Positions 47,295 to 59,533 of a stretch of DNA of 64,000 bases are shown piece after piece; position 1 is the first letter of the stretch, and every line of letters starts with the position of its first letter. Below the pieces are notes generated by a model, which had not been told where the DNA came from, did not search any database, and was given only the letters and a program-made list of their open reading frames with translations. Source of the DNA: Arthrobotrys musiformis (lineage: Eukaryota; Ascomycota; Orbiliomycetes; Orbiliales; Orbiliaceae); assembly GCA_036971715.1 (NCBI GenBank), contig JAVHJL010000002.1:1396501-1460500 (forward strand), given 5' to 3'. The position numbers and the translations under genes were made by a program.

Positions 47295-50200
47295 CGCGGG
47301 CCTGTCGTCCTCGACGAAATCCTAAGGTGAATGCCGGGGGTTTTCGAGAACCTGATAGCTCCAGAGTTGTGATCGGGATGGATATGCCAGAATAAGGACA
47401 AGGCCTTCGACGACAAGACGGGCCTTAGGCTACGAATTCCCGCAATATCAATATAAAACGGCCGGGGAAGTTGATCCTAATCCAAAGAACACAGCGTGCT
47501 AACGTCTATAGTTAAGGGTAGTCGCAGAGCATGCCGGCAGAATTTTGCAGTCGGTATACAAGAAACGTGGATATGGGAGAAAGCCAAGCGGCCGAAGTTG
47601 GTGTTCTGGAAAGCCGTGCCCTTGATCAAGGAACAAGCCAGCCGGAGTTCCGATACTGAAGGTAACAGGGCTGGACCGAGCGCCTGAACTGTCGCAAAGC
47701 AAGTAAAATCCGGACTCTAATATGCGGGGATACGGGTTAGGACGGGCGGGATACTCGAAAGAAGCGAGGAAACATACCGATTGCTATTATTACTTTGCGA
47801 TCAACCCGTCGACGAAAGAATCACGTTGAAACTCGACGTTTCCCTCCCCTTCACGACCAAAGTTTTGGGGTCATGGCGAACCCCGGTTCAGCGACAGGCT
47901 TGTGCTGTCCGGTTTGCACTATCGATAGCCTCTTTTGGGTGAGCTGGGCAAGTCCGGGGTAGAATCCGCTGGTTCCGGCGCTGACATTCATATTTTCCCA
48001 CCAATAAGACACCCTCAATACGACATGGAACAGCGTCTTTAGCCGACCCCACAGTTCAACATACTCCGAACTGCAACCAATGCAACCCCGGCAATGGCAC
48101 CAGGCTCAGAACCAAGGTTCCAACTGCAATAGGCTTCGAATCGACAGGTATGTTTTATTCCACTGTCAAGTTTGCATGCGTCCGCCCTCATGTGGGTATG
48201 TGCAGGTAATGTCTACAGGCTAACCACAGCGTGGTTCCAACTTCCACCTTGGCTAGATAGAGGAATTCAGATGTCACGAATATCAATTCGTCTGATTTCT
48301 TATTCCACGGCGGATGCGTGGTTGTGCCGATACCTGCATGCCTTGGTCTACCACGGGGCAGCCGGACAAGATTCACCACCCGGCTGAAAAGCTTGATATC
48401 CGTGACAATATTTTGCGCAGCATTTGAGGTATTTTAGTAATTTCTTTGACGATTTAAGATGGTATGAATCCCACAGAGTATCTGAACATAGTGTTTGCTC
48501 CGTTTGCTAATTGCATTCTTCAGGATGTTTTCTCTGCCCACATATAAATGTAATTAATTGGGGTGCGCTTTGATCAGGCTACCTCGAAGACGGCGTCGTT
48601 TTGAAACCCCAACCACCTACTCAATTAATTAAATATCACTCAATATACAATCCTAGATATTGCAAAGGGTATCGCTACAGGACTATACAGACGCCGTCAA
48701 AGCTGTAGGCTTGAATACTAGCCTCGAATTGACTTGAATCCATGCACTATCGCCATATTTGGCGGCATCTGCGCGCACAACAAATACTTGTTCGGAACGA
48801 TAAGTTTTAAGTATCTTTTCGTGGCTGCCAACATGATAGACCTCTGATGGAGTAGCACTAGGAGGTTCCAAAGAAAAAATTTTTATATTCACCTTGAAGG
48901 CGAATAAAAATACTCACAGCTCCCATTGGTGGATGAACCACGGGCCGGGTTTCCCTTTAACCTCTCTTGACTACCAGCTCCACCAAGAAGCTCATCATGC
49001 ACCCCTCCATGCATCGGTTACACTATGGCTAGGTTTGTAATAGCCTTTAACCGTTATTGCGGGCTAGGTCCCTGCATGCATGCAGATGTCCAGAAGAAAG
49101 CCTTGTGCGTGCGGACCGGGGTGTGTTCCGTCGACAAATAGCGCTCATTGCTGAAGGTATCTGTTGTCGAGGGCCCATAACCGATCTTCTTTTATGCTCG
49201 TTGAGACATCATATCATCTCCACATCCCCAAGCTGGGGCTCCGCACTCCCCGCCTTTGTGAATTGAGACATGGCACTATCAGCAAATACTGAGGGGCCGT
49301 GACTCGTGAAAGCTTGGGAGCAATGCTTGTATCGAGTGTTGTGGCTTGAGAGCCCCTCCATCTGATCAAAATTCGAGACGACTAGGTGCTTCATTCAAAA
49401 TACAATAAAGGCACCATCAGTCGATTGTATATATGTATGTACATACGTACATACCATTCACTAATGCTTCCCGCGGCAATATCCGTTTTATTATGTCATA
49501 ATACCTTCGTCGAATATGATCTACAAAGGGTGTACTAGCAAGAGATCACAAGATTGATTGGAAATTTGAGACCTTAAGTCCCTTTGCAGAAAATATCGAC
49601 GCTATCCTCAGAATCTTGAAATAAAGACAGAAACCTTAAACGTGCTGAGCTGTGAAAACTACCTAACTCTGGAAGCCAACCCCCATAATATTGCAAGCTA
49701 GATCAGAGTTTGAATCCGTGCATCCCAAAAAGTGGAGACCCCGTATTAAATTGCTTGATGTTCTACGTTTTGTTCTCCGTGCGACTTAGCTTCGAGATTC
49801 CAAAATTCGGCGCGTGTAGTAGAATGCCCCGATTATTGTACGAGCTTAGGCGGGTGTGCTCGTACATATGAAGGTACGTGCGGTCATGATACTTCATGTC
49901 ATAGTCATACTTCGACCTCCGCTATAGGACCTTTCTGACATGGAGAACTTGAGGTTTAGTAGTAGCCGCGCACATCGATATCGGCAATTGCTGTAGTCCG
50001 GTTAATCCTGAGGTACCCTCGATTACATGCCAGCAAGTACCAATACAAGCAAATGTACATGTCCATGCGCTCTTGTCAAAGGCTCTAGAGGGCACCAGTA
50101 AGTACATTTCTGCTATATAGTGAAATGCAATTGATTGCGCACAGCTGCTCACGTAAAGAGGAATGCATGCATGAGCTAGATTCGATGTTGAACCCCGGGC

Positions 50201-51439
50201 CATGCAGCATCATTAAGACCCCTGCTCCGTTATAAAGCACTGACTCCACCTGGCGGTCCTGCCCAAAATTTCTTCCAAGGTCCCTTGCCCATGAACGGCT
50301 TAGGAGAATGACCTTCTGCTCCACACCATCACGCCGCGGCCCAGCAAGCAGCGAAAATCGAGAGATCCGGGGAGACGAGCTGCATCCCCATGGTCGTTTC
50401 TTTGCATGTTACTGAAATAAGCCTGGTGGTGGTGCTCTCCATCGTTGCCTCGAAAAACCGTAAAAAGAAAGTTAACTTTAGTCCGCTACCATCTTGCAGT
50501 GACCTGAATCGAACGAACGAACGAAGCCAAAGCCCGCTGTAACCTCCTCCAGGCCCAAGAAATCTACATCCCCGAAAAAATCTCCTGACTAAGGAAGCTC
50601 TTCTCATCATTCCCAGAACAATAATACCAACAACGGAGGCGAATTCAGAATCTTGACAGGCACTTTAGGCGAAATCGTCATACATACATACACAGAACCA
50701 GACATCTTCCCGGTCCTTTTCGAGTTGGACATCGGTTTGGCACGACGCCCAGGTTCTTTTCTTTTTCGTTTGCGCTTGGCCTGTCCACGTCCGCTCGATT
50801 TCCTTGGACAGAAGCAGTAACAAACGTCGGAGGCCTTGCCGTTCGTTCCTCATATAGCCGTGGGAGCAGGAATCTCGACAAGACCCCTTCAAGCCTTTGA
50901 TCTCAAGGATTTGGGCCTCCTAAGCAATATATTCGGCATCAAGGGTCTCAAAGTCACATTGTTCTTCCCCCCTTTGCGGTTGCGCATTTTCTGGCCGGGC
51001 TTGTCAATCCGAAATCTTGGTGTCGCCTCCATTGCTCTCCTCGACATTTTCCTTGCGGCAGCTTGATTAGAAAATATTTGGAGGTTGACAATAGAATCGC
51101 ACATGGTGATAATTAAAATCGACAAAAACCATTGATACTCAGGGACGATAGCCACGATTGAATCACGAATCCAGTTTTCTCACGCGTCTTATCGATTGCC
51201 GTTCGCCTGCGACATCCCACGCCAGCTTTCCAAAGCGATCACGGTAACGAGTTTACTTTTTAAGCCGACATTTTTGAGCATCAACGAATAAAACAAAAAC
51301 AGAAGTTACACAGAGTAAGAGGATCGCATAAGCGGCGTCCTCGAACCCTCAAAACCACAAATTGGATTCAGAAGCAGGTACAAATCTGGAGTCGATACCC
51401 GGCAGTTACGAGGGCGCCATCGCTGATGGTTCGGTCGCA
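47295..51439. promoter_or_regulatory. 4.1-kb divergent intergenic region between the fusion gene and the Zn2Cys6 factor
   Basis: Both flanking genes start here and read outward. I see no supportable gene. The short frames on both strands have no family features. There is a GAAC/GAACGA microsatellite near 50510-50525. It must contain the promoters of the dehydratase fusion and the transcription factor. A 5'UTR of the factor probably covers 51200-51439. Confidence 0.5.
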
Positions 51440-54400
51440 ATGTCCCACCCAGCGAATGGAAATGGAAATGGAAATGGAAATGTCTACGCTATCACGAAGC
51501 TCCCAAACCGCAAGTCGGTGAGCGAAGAGAAGGAGGCCATGAACTGCAAATCCTGTCGGAAACGAAAGGTTCGTTGGCTTTTCAAACGCCCCCAGCCCGC
51601 TGCAGCAATCAGGTCTGGCTGCAGCGGCTATGTGGGCTTTCTGTCAAACAGCGCACGTTTTATCGAACATGGCACTGAGAACAATTCCTTTTTCTACAGA
51701 TTAAATGCAGTAGAACACGACCAAAATGCAACTCTTGTGAGGTTTTCCACTGTGAATGCATCTACGGTAAGCCCTTTCCCTTGCATCATATTTCGGATTT
51801 ATAATCTGTTGTTTTGGTTTGGGGCTGACATTCTCCTCCACATTTTTTTCAGATGCTGTTCCCCGCAAACGGTATGCGCGATAAATCTGGCTGCTGGTTA
51901 CAAGGCTAGGCATTTGCCTCCCTGTCAAGCCCACTCGGCTAACAACACAACCATAAAAATAGTGGCCCGAAAACCGAGCTTCTCGAAGACTTGCTGCGGC
52001 GCATTGGTCATTTGTGAGTTTCAAGTTTCGCGAGGGAATACTTAGGCAAAGTAGAATCTGATATTAATACTGCCTGAATAGAGAAAAACGGCTGGAAGAT
52101 GGAAAAGGCTCGGGTGAAGACGATAAAACCTCGGATGAGCCAGCTCAAGCCGAGGCGAATGGTCACACAGCTTCAGCTGCCCTCGTCACCCCGCCTTCTG
52201 CGACAACTTCGCACGCCACAAGGGAAGAGCCGGGGCTAAAGCGGGAGGAAGAAAATGTGAATATGGAGCAAGAGATTCCGGAGCTAGCTCCTACCCCTAT
52301 TAGGTACCTTTATAAAATTTCCGATTCGCGAGTAAATTTCTAGCGAACGGGATATGTGACTGACTCGATTACAGCGTCGATATGGATGCCAATTACGTTC
52401 CCCACCTTGTGGATGTATATTTCACTCGGGTTAACAAAAAACCGCATTCTTATATCCACGAGAAGACATTCAGAGTCAGGATACACGATGGCAGCGTCCC
52501 ACAGCATCTTCTTAATGCAATCTGCGCAACTAGTATTAGGTCAGTGAGAATTGAGATCCGACGTATATTTTAAACGTGGGTGCTGACAACCTTCAAGATA
52601 TACCTTACCCCCTGCGGGAAAAACACTGGCGGAATGCACCGAACGTTTCGCCAACTTGGCTAGAAACCAAGTTGATGCAGACGAACCTTCGGTCGACAAT
52701 TTGTTAACACTCATCCTACTCTCAGATGTTTACTTTGCTCTCGGCCACGGGAAGAAGTCTTTTATGCAACTAGGGTCAGCAATTCGCATGGCTCTTGCGC
52801 TAGAGTTGCACAGAGAGCTACCACCGAACTCACCAGCGACTCCAATCGAACGTGAAGTGCGACGGAGGTGCTTCTGGACTTGTTATTTGATGGACCGGTT
52901 TGCGGTTTGCGGTTCAAACCGCCCTCCTTTAATTAGCGATTGTACGATCAAGCTACGTCTCCCATGCTCCGAATCGCATTTTCGAAGCGGCAAACCAAGC
53001 GAAGAATCACTGTTCTCGGAAGATGGATTTGGGCAACAATTCGGCAGTATCCCATTGTCTCGAAATACCAACGCCATGTTGGTTGAGATTGTTCGGATAT
53101 TAGGGAAGACGGTTCTATACATTCAGCAAGGCGGTGTGAAAGGTGACTCTCACTTTCCATGGCACTCTTCTTCAAATTTATCGATGATCAGAAACGAGTT
53201 GAAGGTGTGGGCTGGCTATTTTGAAAACAAGGCCCAGGAAAAGGCATCGTTTCCATCCGGCAGCGAAGCCACGGTTTTTTACTTAAGCAAAGCTGTTTAC
53301 CATTTAATACATTGCTTGATGTATCGGACTTTCCTTCCAATTGATATCAAAGAAATCAACGGCACGGGAACTCAACAGGCCTGGCAACAAGAAGCTACGA
53401 ACATGTGCCTACAACATGCGAAAGCCCTAACAGACCTTGCATACCAAGCAGCAAATACACCTTCGATAGAATGGCCTGCTTTCATGTCGTATTGTTTGAC
53501 GTCCGCGGCAACAGTCCATTTGCATGGCACCCAGTATACAGGGCATTCCTTGTCCGAAGGTAGTAGAGAAAGCTTGCTAAGGGTTATCAAGTTCCTTATT
53601 CGGATGAGACGGCAGTGGGCAATCATCAATCATCAGGTATGAAAAAACATACTTTCCTTCGAGTAAAACTGAAGACCTTGCTCATACTGCATTTAGTGCT
53701 CGACAATACGGCGGATATATATGAACCATATTCGTTTGTCTAAAGGATCGCCAGCGGATATCAAGTATCTTGACGACTTCTTCGATCGATATGATGACGT
53801 AACTTTCGACACCGCCTTCATACCGTTCGAGTTTTTGAATGACTTCTCGGTCGAAAAGTAAGTTATCATTTTCTACCCATGGGATCATTTTTTTAATATT
53901 GGGACATGGTAATCTAACATTGCTCTTAGTTTGTCGAGTCCCGATGACCTTTTCGCGGACCCTACATTGTCAGAAATTTTCCACTCCCCGGTTCCATCCG
54001 TCGGCACTCCACAAATCCCAAATGCATCCCCTTCGAATACTACAGATGGTGGCTCAGCTTCCTCAATAACACACGTTGACGAGTATGGCAATCATCGGCA
54101 TACAAAGCGCCCCAAAATACATAGACACTCATCAGTCTCCGACGGGTCAACTCCTTTGAACAACCAGCATTCTCCTCAGGATCAGTATCGCATGAGAACA
54201 CGCGAGAGACTCCAAAACAACCACCCCGGCTTCCATTACCCAGGGCAACCACCAATGGGACCACAAAGAGGCGCTTCTGCCATTTCAATTCCCGAAAACA
54301 ACCCCTTCGACTTTACCTCACCAGTTATGCCAAACACAGCTTACTCCTACGATATGAACAAATACACATTCTCGCCATCTGGCAACTACTCCTTCTTCTC

Positions 54401-54605
54401 CTCGACTCCGTATAACAACTTTTTCGACTTCGGAATGGACCCTGCCGTTTTCTCAGCAGATCCCGGTGTCGGACAAGAAAAGGATTCACTTCCCACGGAA
54501 CTCGAGCCCGATCCGCTCATGACATTATTATCAGAAATGGCTACCCGTGAAGATGGAAACAGCCTTGATATGTTTATGGGTAACCCATCAGGGTCTGGGA
54601 ACTGA
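51440..54605 (+). CDS. Zn2Cys6 transcription factor with fungal_trans domain
   Basis: Nine exons: 51440-51568, 51700-51766, 51853-51871, 51963-52013, 52082-52303, 52375-52539, 52598-53636, 53697-53857 and 53930-54605; phases agree, 842 aa. The zinc cluster is C36, C39, C46, C53, C56, C63 (CX2CX6CX6CX2CX6C), split by intron 1 just after CRKRK. A basic linker (PRKRGPK) and a short leucine heptad coiled coil (LLEDLLRRIGHLEKRLED) follow, as in dimeric Gal4-type factors. The middle homology (fungal_trans) domain has YFALGHGKKSFMQLGSAIRM and RRRCFWTCYLMDRF. The C-terminal 220 residues are Pro/Ser/Asn-rich with Phe, acidic at the end, as in activation domains. The start is the first in-frame ATG; no earlier ATG exists in that frame before a stop. 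Exons of 19 and 51 nt make it a hard gene for automatic prediction. The target is unknown. It is not an obvious QutA/QA-1F relative, although it faces the dehydratase fusion. Confidence 0.92.
51455..51482 (+). repeat. AATGGA hexanucleotide microsatellite
   Basis: About 4.7 copies of a 6-nt unit at the start of the transcription-factor coding region, encoding an (Asn-Gly) run. Changes by whole units preserve the frame. Confidence 0.85.
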
Positions 54606-55929
54606 GTACCAGGGTTACAGTTCCTATCTCATACCTCCTAGGTCGCTCCCAAATTCGTTTTGCCTTCTTAAAAATATTTCCTTAATCTCTACCATTTCCC
54701 CATTGAGGGCGCGACGATACCAAAAGCGACGACGTCTCCACGTTCTCCCACGTCCCGCAGCATTTCCCAACAATTTCACTCGCCTACAAAAGACTCAACC
54801 ACTTGCACAAATATCGGGGCATTTTATACCATCTGGCGTTTTTGGAGCCCTTTTTGTTCTGTTCTATAATATACCTTGTTTTGGCTGCTTTTGATTTGAA
54901 TTTACGAATACCATCGCTTGGCGGGTTCTGGGATGATATCTTTGTAGTTTCTCGTACCTGAAAACCTGAGCATATTTTCTTTGGCTAAGAACGTTGGTTC
55001 TTTTTTTTAAATTTTGGTTTTGGTCCTTCTTACGAGCAAGTACGATGAGATGTCGGTGCACTTGTATCTATATGAATGAAGAAAAGAGTTGAATTTGGCA
55101 TCCAATTGGCATATACCTATATCGCACTAGGTGAAGCCTAATCGTATAAGGCTAGAGCCCTATGTGAATAAAAAAAATCAAAGCTGTTTTCGTGAAATCG
55201 AAAACAAATCTCAATACTAGATATCTAGACCCCGATTGAGTAATTGCCTAGCTATCCGCGAATCCACCCGCCAACAACCGGCTTACAAAGTACACAATCT
55301 ACGTAATTTACCCATGCCCATACATGTTTCTACCAGGCCTCCCTGAAGGCGCTGCCGCAAGCCCCCGTAAATGTTTCGCGACGGCAATTTTGCACCCTGT
55401 AGATGCCCCACGTAGTGGATCCATGGATCAAATCCCATGAAGGCCGATGCGTTTTGTGGAACATGGCAAGGTGCGATTGTAGCTAACCCCCACGTTTTAT
55501 ATACCCTCGAAGGCCTTCACACTAAGCCTTTGAGATTGTGTACCACGTAGTATGTCTCCTCACAAGGCAAGGATTGTACGTTCTACTAATTTTAGTAAGC
55601 CTGCGAGAAGGCCGGTTAAGCCGTCTATCTCTGCATGAGCTGCGCGATTTGTAATCTCAAAAACAATACAGATTAGAGAAGAAAGCACGACAATTGTAAA
55701 AGGTATTACAGGGTGCCGGATATCGATTTACATTTAAAAGGAACTTTAGAACCCCTCCTTTCAACAAATAAAAGTATAAATGCTTCCCATACACAGATAT
55801 ATTTTAACCGTCCCTCCTGCCCCCACACTATTCTTCCGTCGACTCGCTTGGAAACGTTTAAATTTACAACACCGCCAACACACCCGCTGCTTTTCGATTT
55901 TACAGCATCGATCGCAGCACACGAAGACG
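54606..55929. other. Intergenic stretch
   Basis: About 1.3 kb between the transcription factor and the flavin-reductase-like gene, both plus strand. Nothing is recognised apart from T-rich 3'UTR-like sequence and a pyrimidine-rich leader near 55800-55920. Confidence 0.5.
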
Positions 55930-57035
55930 ATGTCGCGACATCCGGATTTTAAGACCGTTGAGGCTACGCGGGAGGATTGGGAGACGATTGAATGGCATTT
56001 GAATAAAACTGTAAACCCGGAGTGGAAAGTTGGTAAGAGTTTTTTTTTTTTATGACTCTCGATGCATTCACGTTCTGTTAGCTGATTGACGGGGGGTAGG
56101 AACGGGTGCAACTGACGACACTTGGAAGTCTGTGAAGAAGGTCGAGATCGATCCTTATGCTGAGGGTAGACGAGCTGGCGACAACTACAAACTCATGATA
56201 TCTGCGATTACACCGAGATTTGTAAGTGCTCTATGGTGTAGATTGTTATCACCGCTTCATGAAGCTAAATTCGCAATTTTGTTGCAAAGATCGGCTTTGT
56301 ATCAACGATATCGAAAGATGGGAAAACGACAAATCTAGCGCCATTCTCGTATACGACCATGGTTGCTCATGATCCTCCAATGATGTAGGCTCATCTCAAT
56401 ATTTCTCGCCGAATATCAAGATTAAATTAACATAGCAGTGTGCAGGGTTATCGGATTCTCGAGCAGTATGGAAAATAAAAAAGACACACTAAGAAATATC
56501 CTCGATACCGGAGAGTTGGTCATCAATGTCATCTCGGAATGGTTCTTAGAGTATGTATATCCCTCCCTGCCGACTATGCATATGCCGACTATGCATATAT
56601 GCGGTTATTTTTAATGGGAATATGTACTAAATTCCACGTAGAGCCGCAAATTACACCTCCATAAACGCCCCTCCTGGCGTCTCCGAATTCGAACTATCAG
56701 GCCTAACCCCTGCTCCATCTTCAAAAGTTAAGGCTCCACAAGTTGCTGAATCGGCGTTTAGCGTTGAAGCAAAGCTTGTCTCACACCACCCATGGGTCTC
56801 GCCTGCGACTGGCAAGACCACTGGAGTTACCATATTCGCCCAAGGTGTGAACTTCCATGTCAGGGAAGACATGTGGGCTGAAGGAAGTGAAGGTTCCATT
56901 GTGGACATTGGCAAGTTGAAGCCGATTAGTCGGTTGGGTGGTATTATGTATGGGAGAACAACGGCCGGAGCGGAACTACCAAGGCCAGATTTTGCGAAGG
57001 AGGCTGAAAAAGAAGAAGTTAAGGCGCTTCTATAG
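55930..57035 (+). CDS. Flavin reductase-like (DIM6/NTAB) FMN-binding protein
   Basis: Exons 55930-56032, 56100-56221, 56290-56384, 56446-56550 and 56642-57035, giving 272 aa; phases agree. It shows the FMN-binding split-barrel signature of flavin-reductase-like proteins: PRFIGFVSTISKDGKTTNLAPFS (the SxxxxGxxNLAPFS loop contacts FMN), then VIGFSSSMENKKDTLRNILDTGE and FVINVIS-like VINVISEWF. The last exon holds HHPWVSPATGKTTGVTIFAQ and a C-terminal LGGIMYGRTT loop. Family knowledge: members bind FMN and reduce flavins or act in aromatic or quinone reduction; fungal members of this size are widespread and mostly uncharacterised. There is no signal peptide. It converges on the uniporter gene, with only 166 bp between stop codons. 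Confidence 0.92.
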
Positions 57036-57201
57036 AGTTTGATAACAAAACAGCAGCGCTATGTTTAGCGAAGACGATGTTAAAGACGCCTAGGCTCTAG
57101 AGATTTATACTATAGACCGCTTGCTAAATGGATCTAAAATCCAAAAGTCCAAGGAAGAACACCTGTCGCTCTATACGTTATAGAGTGTATACCTCTGACT
57201 T

Positions 57202-58815
57202 TTAATCATCATGCTCATCTTGTTTCTTTGAAGATTCTTTCCCGTTTCCTTTCTTCTCCTCTTCTTTTTTTAATACTTCTTCAACCTTAGCTGCTCGTTT
57301 CTTCCTTTCGCGGCTCACAAATCCAAAATCCCCCGAAGATTCCGAGTCAGCCTTGCCATCCCACCGAACACCATACTCCTCTGCCACCATTTTAATCTCC
57401 CGTCTCAATGATCGACCTTCATCAAGTAACTCCTGCCATTTATCCATATCGAATCCATGTTGGTCGTATAATGCCAGTTGGCGTCGTGAGATCGTGGCAT
57501 GAAGAACGGAACGATAAGAGACCTCGCGGTTATGGTAAAGAAACCAGAGGTAACCTGCCATGATGCCTGAGAGACCTGCGAGGTACGTTACTGGCTCCAT
57601 CGTGTCTATGATTCCAGCGATTAGACTTGAATATCTCAAAATTATTTCGTCTGTAAGACACTACGTACCCCACCCGAGAGACCTGAAGATTGTCTGATGT
57701 TAGTTTTGATGATGCGATAAACTGCTGTGAACATAGTGCGACTTACGTATTAAATGTCAAGAAGTATACTAGACCCCACCAGCCAATCATTGCTCCGAAA
57801 CCGCCAAGAGCCATATTCTGTGCAGTCTTATGGGCTAGCTTGTCGCATTTCTAAACAAATTTTCATATTAGGTATCCTCAGTATCATTGTAGGGTACCCA
57901 AGTCCTCACCTCTTTTAGCTCAACCAACCCTTCGATTTCCTTCGTAATCGACTTGTACCTTTTTCTCAGATACACGGTTCTATCATTAAAACTCGGGACA
58001 GAGACCCAAACTCCACTATACAAAAATTAGCCAAGACGATTTGTTACTTTTGTTTATATTACGCCCTACCTCTTATCCACGGTACCTTCAATATCGATCA
58101 CAAACCCGCCCTGTATGCCCATCTCCTCTTCTTCATGTCCCGCCGCGGCATCCCTCACAAAATCACCAATCTCAGTGCTTCCCGACCAAAGGACCAGACT
58201 CTTTTCTTCTTCATCCATATCCGTCCCTTGTGCAGACTTTGGCGGCCCCTCTCCGCCTGAACTTGCAACTTCATCCTCAGACGGAGCGATAACCTCGGAT
58301 TTTGGGGGTGGCGTATCCAACGGTCTATAAAAATTTACGCTAGGGACTCTGCCTGACTTTAGGGTTGGCAATTGGGATTGAATCAATTGTGCAAGGTGTG
58401 ATAGTGGCTGATTGGGATGGATTAAAAGAGCTAGATGCTTTGGGTTTTGGTCGAGGTGAGCTTCTGGTGTCGACGGCTTGGAAAGCGAGGAAGGTGGGTT
58501 TTGTTCATAGTGTTCAGCTTCCTTGGGGCTTATCGAGCGGTTCTGGTTGCCATCTTCACGGACCGCTGGTAGCGGGAGGATTAGTTTGAAGAGGCGGGAA
58601 GGGGTGCTCGTTAGTTGAGCCGTTAGACCGTGTAGGACTTGCTGACGGGCTTTCAAATCTCCATGGAAGGAGAATGATCTCCAAACGTGGCCGTGAATTC
58701 CAAATATCCAAAATTGGTCATGAGGGCGTATTGTGGGTCCAAGATGAGGAATTTTAAGATCTCGAGTGCAGAGTCGGGTGCGTAAGAGCATGGACTTTAC
58801 TATCGAATGTCGCAT
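57202..58815 (-). CDS. MCU: Mitochondrial calcium uniporter pore subunit
   Basis: Exons 58815-58070, 58015-57910, 57850-57747, 57682-57669 (14 nt) and 57605-57202, giving 457 aa; phases agree. Residues 1-60 are Arg/Ser/His-rich with few acids, as in a mitochondrial presequence. Residues 60-250 form the matrix N-terminal domain (LFKLILPLPAV, LIQSQLPTL, WSGSTEIGDFV). A coiled-coil region precedes helix TM1 (MALGGFGAMIGWWGLVYFLTF, about 298-318). The selectivity motif WDTMEPVTY (W323, D324, E327) sits at the entrance of TM2 (VTYLAGLSGIMAGYLWFLYH). Then come YHNREVSYR and a long acidic/lysine C-terminal tail. Family knowledge: four subunits form the inner-membrane Ca2+ channel, with Asp and Glu of the motif making the filter. 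The codon for D324 is split by the last intron. The start could also be the next ATG (codon 9). Confidence 0.95.
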
Positions 58816-59533
58816 TGTGTAAGGTGGGAAAAGATACTCCGAACCAGATACCGATTAGATTCGGTATAAGGCAGAGGTTGAAGAAAAAGGATGGAAGACG
58901 ACGGCAAAGGCATAGCGTTTCGATGGTTTGAGGTACGTGCCAATGCAATGCAAGAATGGTCCTGACCTTGGCTGGCACGGCCTGGTGAAGTTGGATTGGG
59001 CGACTTGGAAGCCTTGACGTCACACAAGGACCCCTGTCTTCAAGTGTTCAGCCACGGTCTCCAGCCACACGTAGTCTCGTGCCACAGATGCATGCCAGGC
59101 GGGCTGCAGCTAAGGTCCCAAATTACAACAGACAGCGTGTGTTTGTGCTGTTTTCTGCATTGAAAGCTTGCAATTTGCCCACGGTTTGGTTGCGAGACTA
59201 CAATTTACTAGCTTTAGGTATGCTAGGTCCCTGGGTAGACGATCGAAAATGCAGTTGAGGTGAGGGTTGTTAGGTCCGGTATTAATTGGGCCATCTAATA
59301 AAATTAAGTGAAGTTCGTAGTCTACTCATGATAAGCACTTCTTCGCAAGCCAGCACAACTTGTGTCCAACATCCCACCAATTTCATCGATCCCATCTTGA
59401 TATGCTCTATATATCAACCATCACATTCATCAATCAAGGGCCTAGAACCCACAGCTTGCTATCCTCCATCCATGAAGCAAGATATTTGGATCAAACCTCA
59501 ATTCGACTATAGCAGTATATACTATCGACCACC
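58816..59533. promoter_or_regulatory. Bidirectional promoter region of uniporter (-) and F-box (+) genes
   Basis: 718 bp separate two divergent start codons. Upstream of the uniporter there is a CCAAT sequence near 58940. An 89-codon minus-strand frame overlapping the uniporter start in another frame is probably leader sequence. No other gene is seen. Confidence 0.5.

Noticed and set aside
51440..54605. Transcription factor as QutA/QA-1F
   Set aside because: Length is similar, but the zinc cluster and the linker after it do not match the QutA pattern as I recall it.
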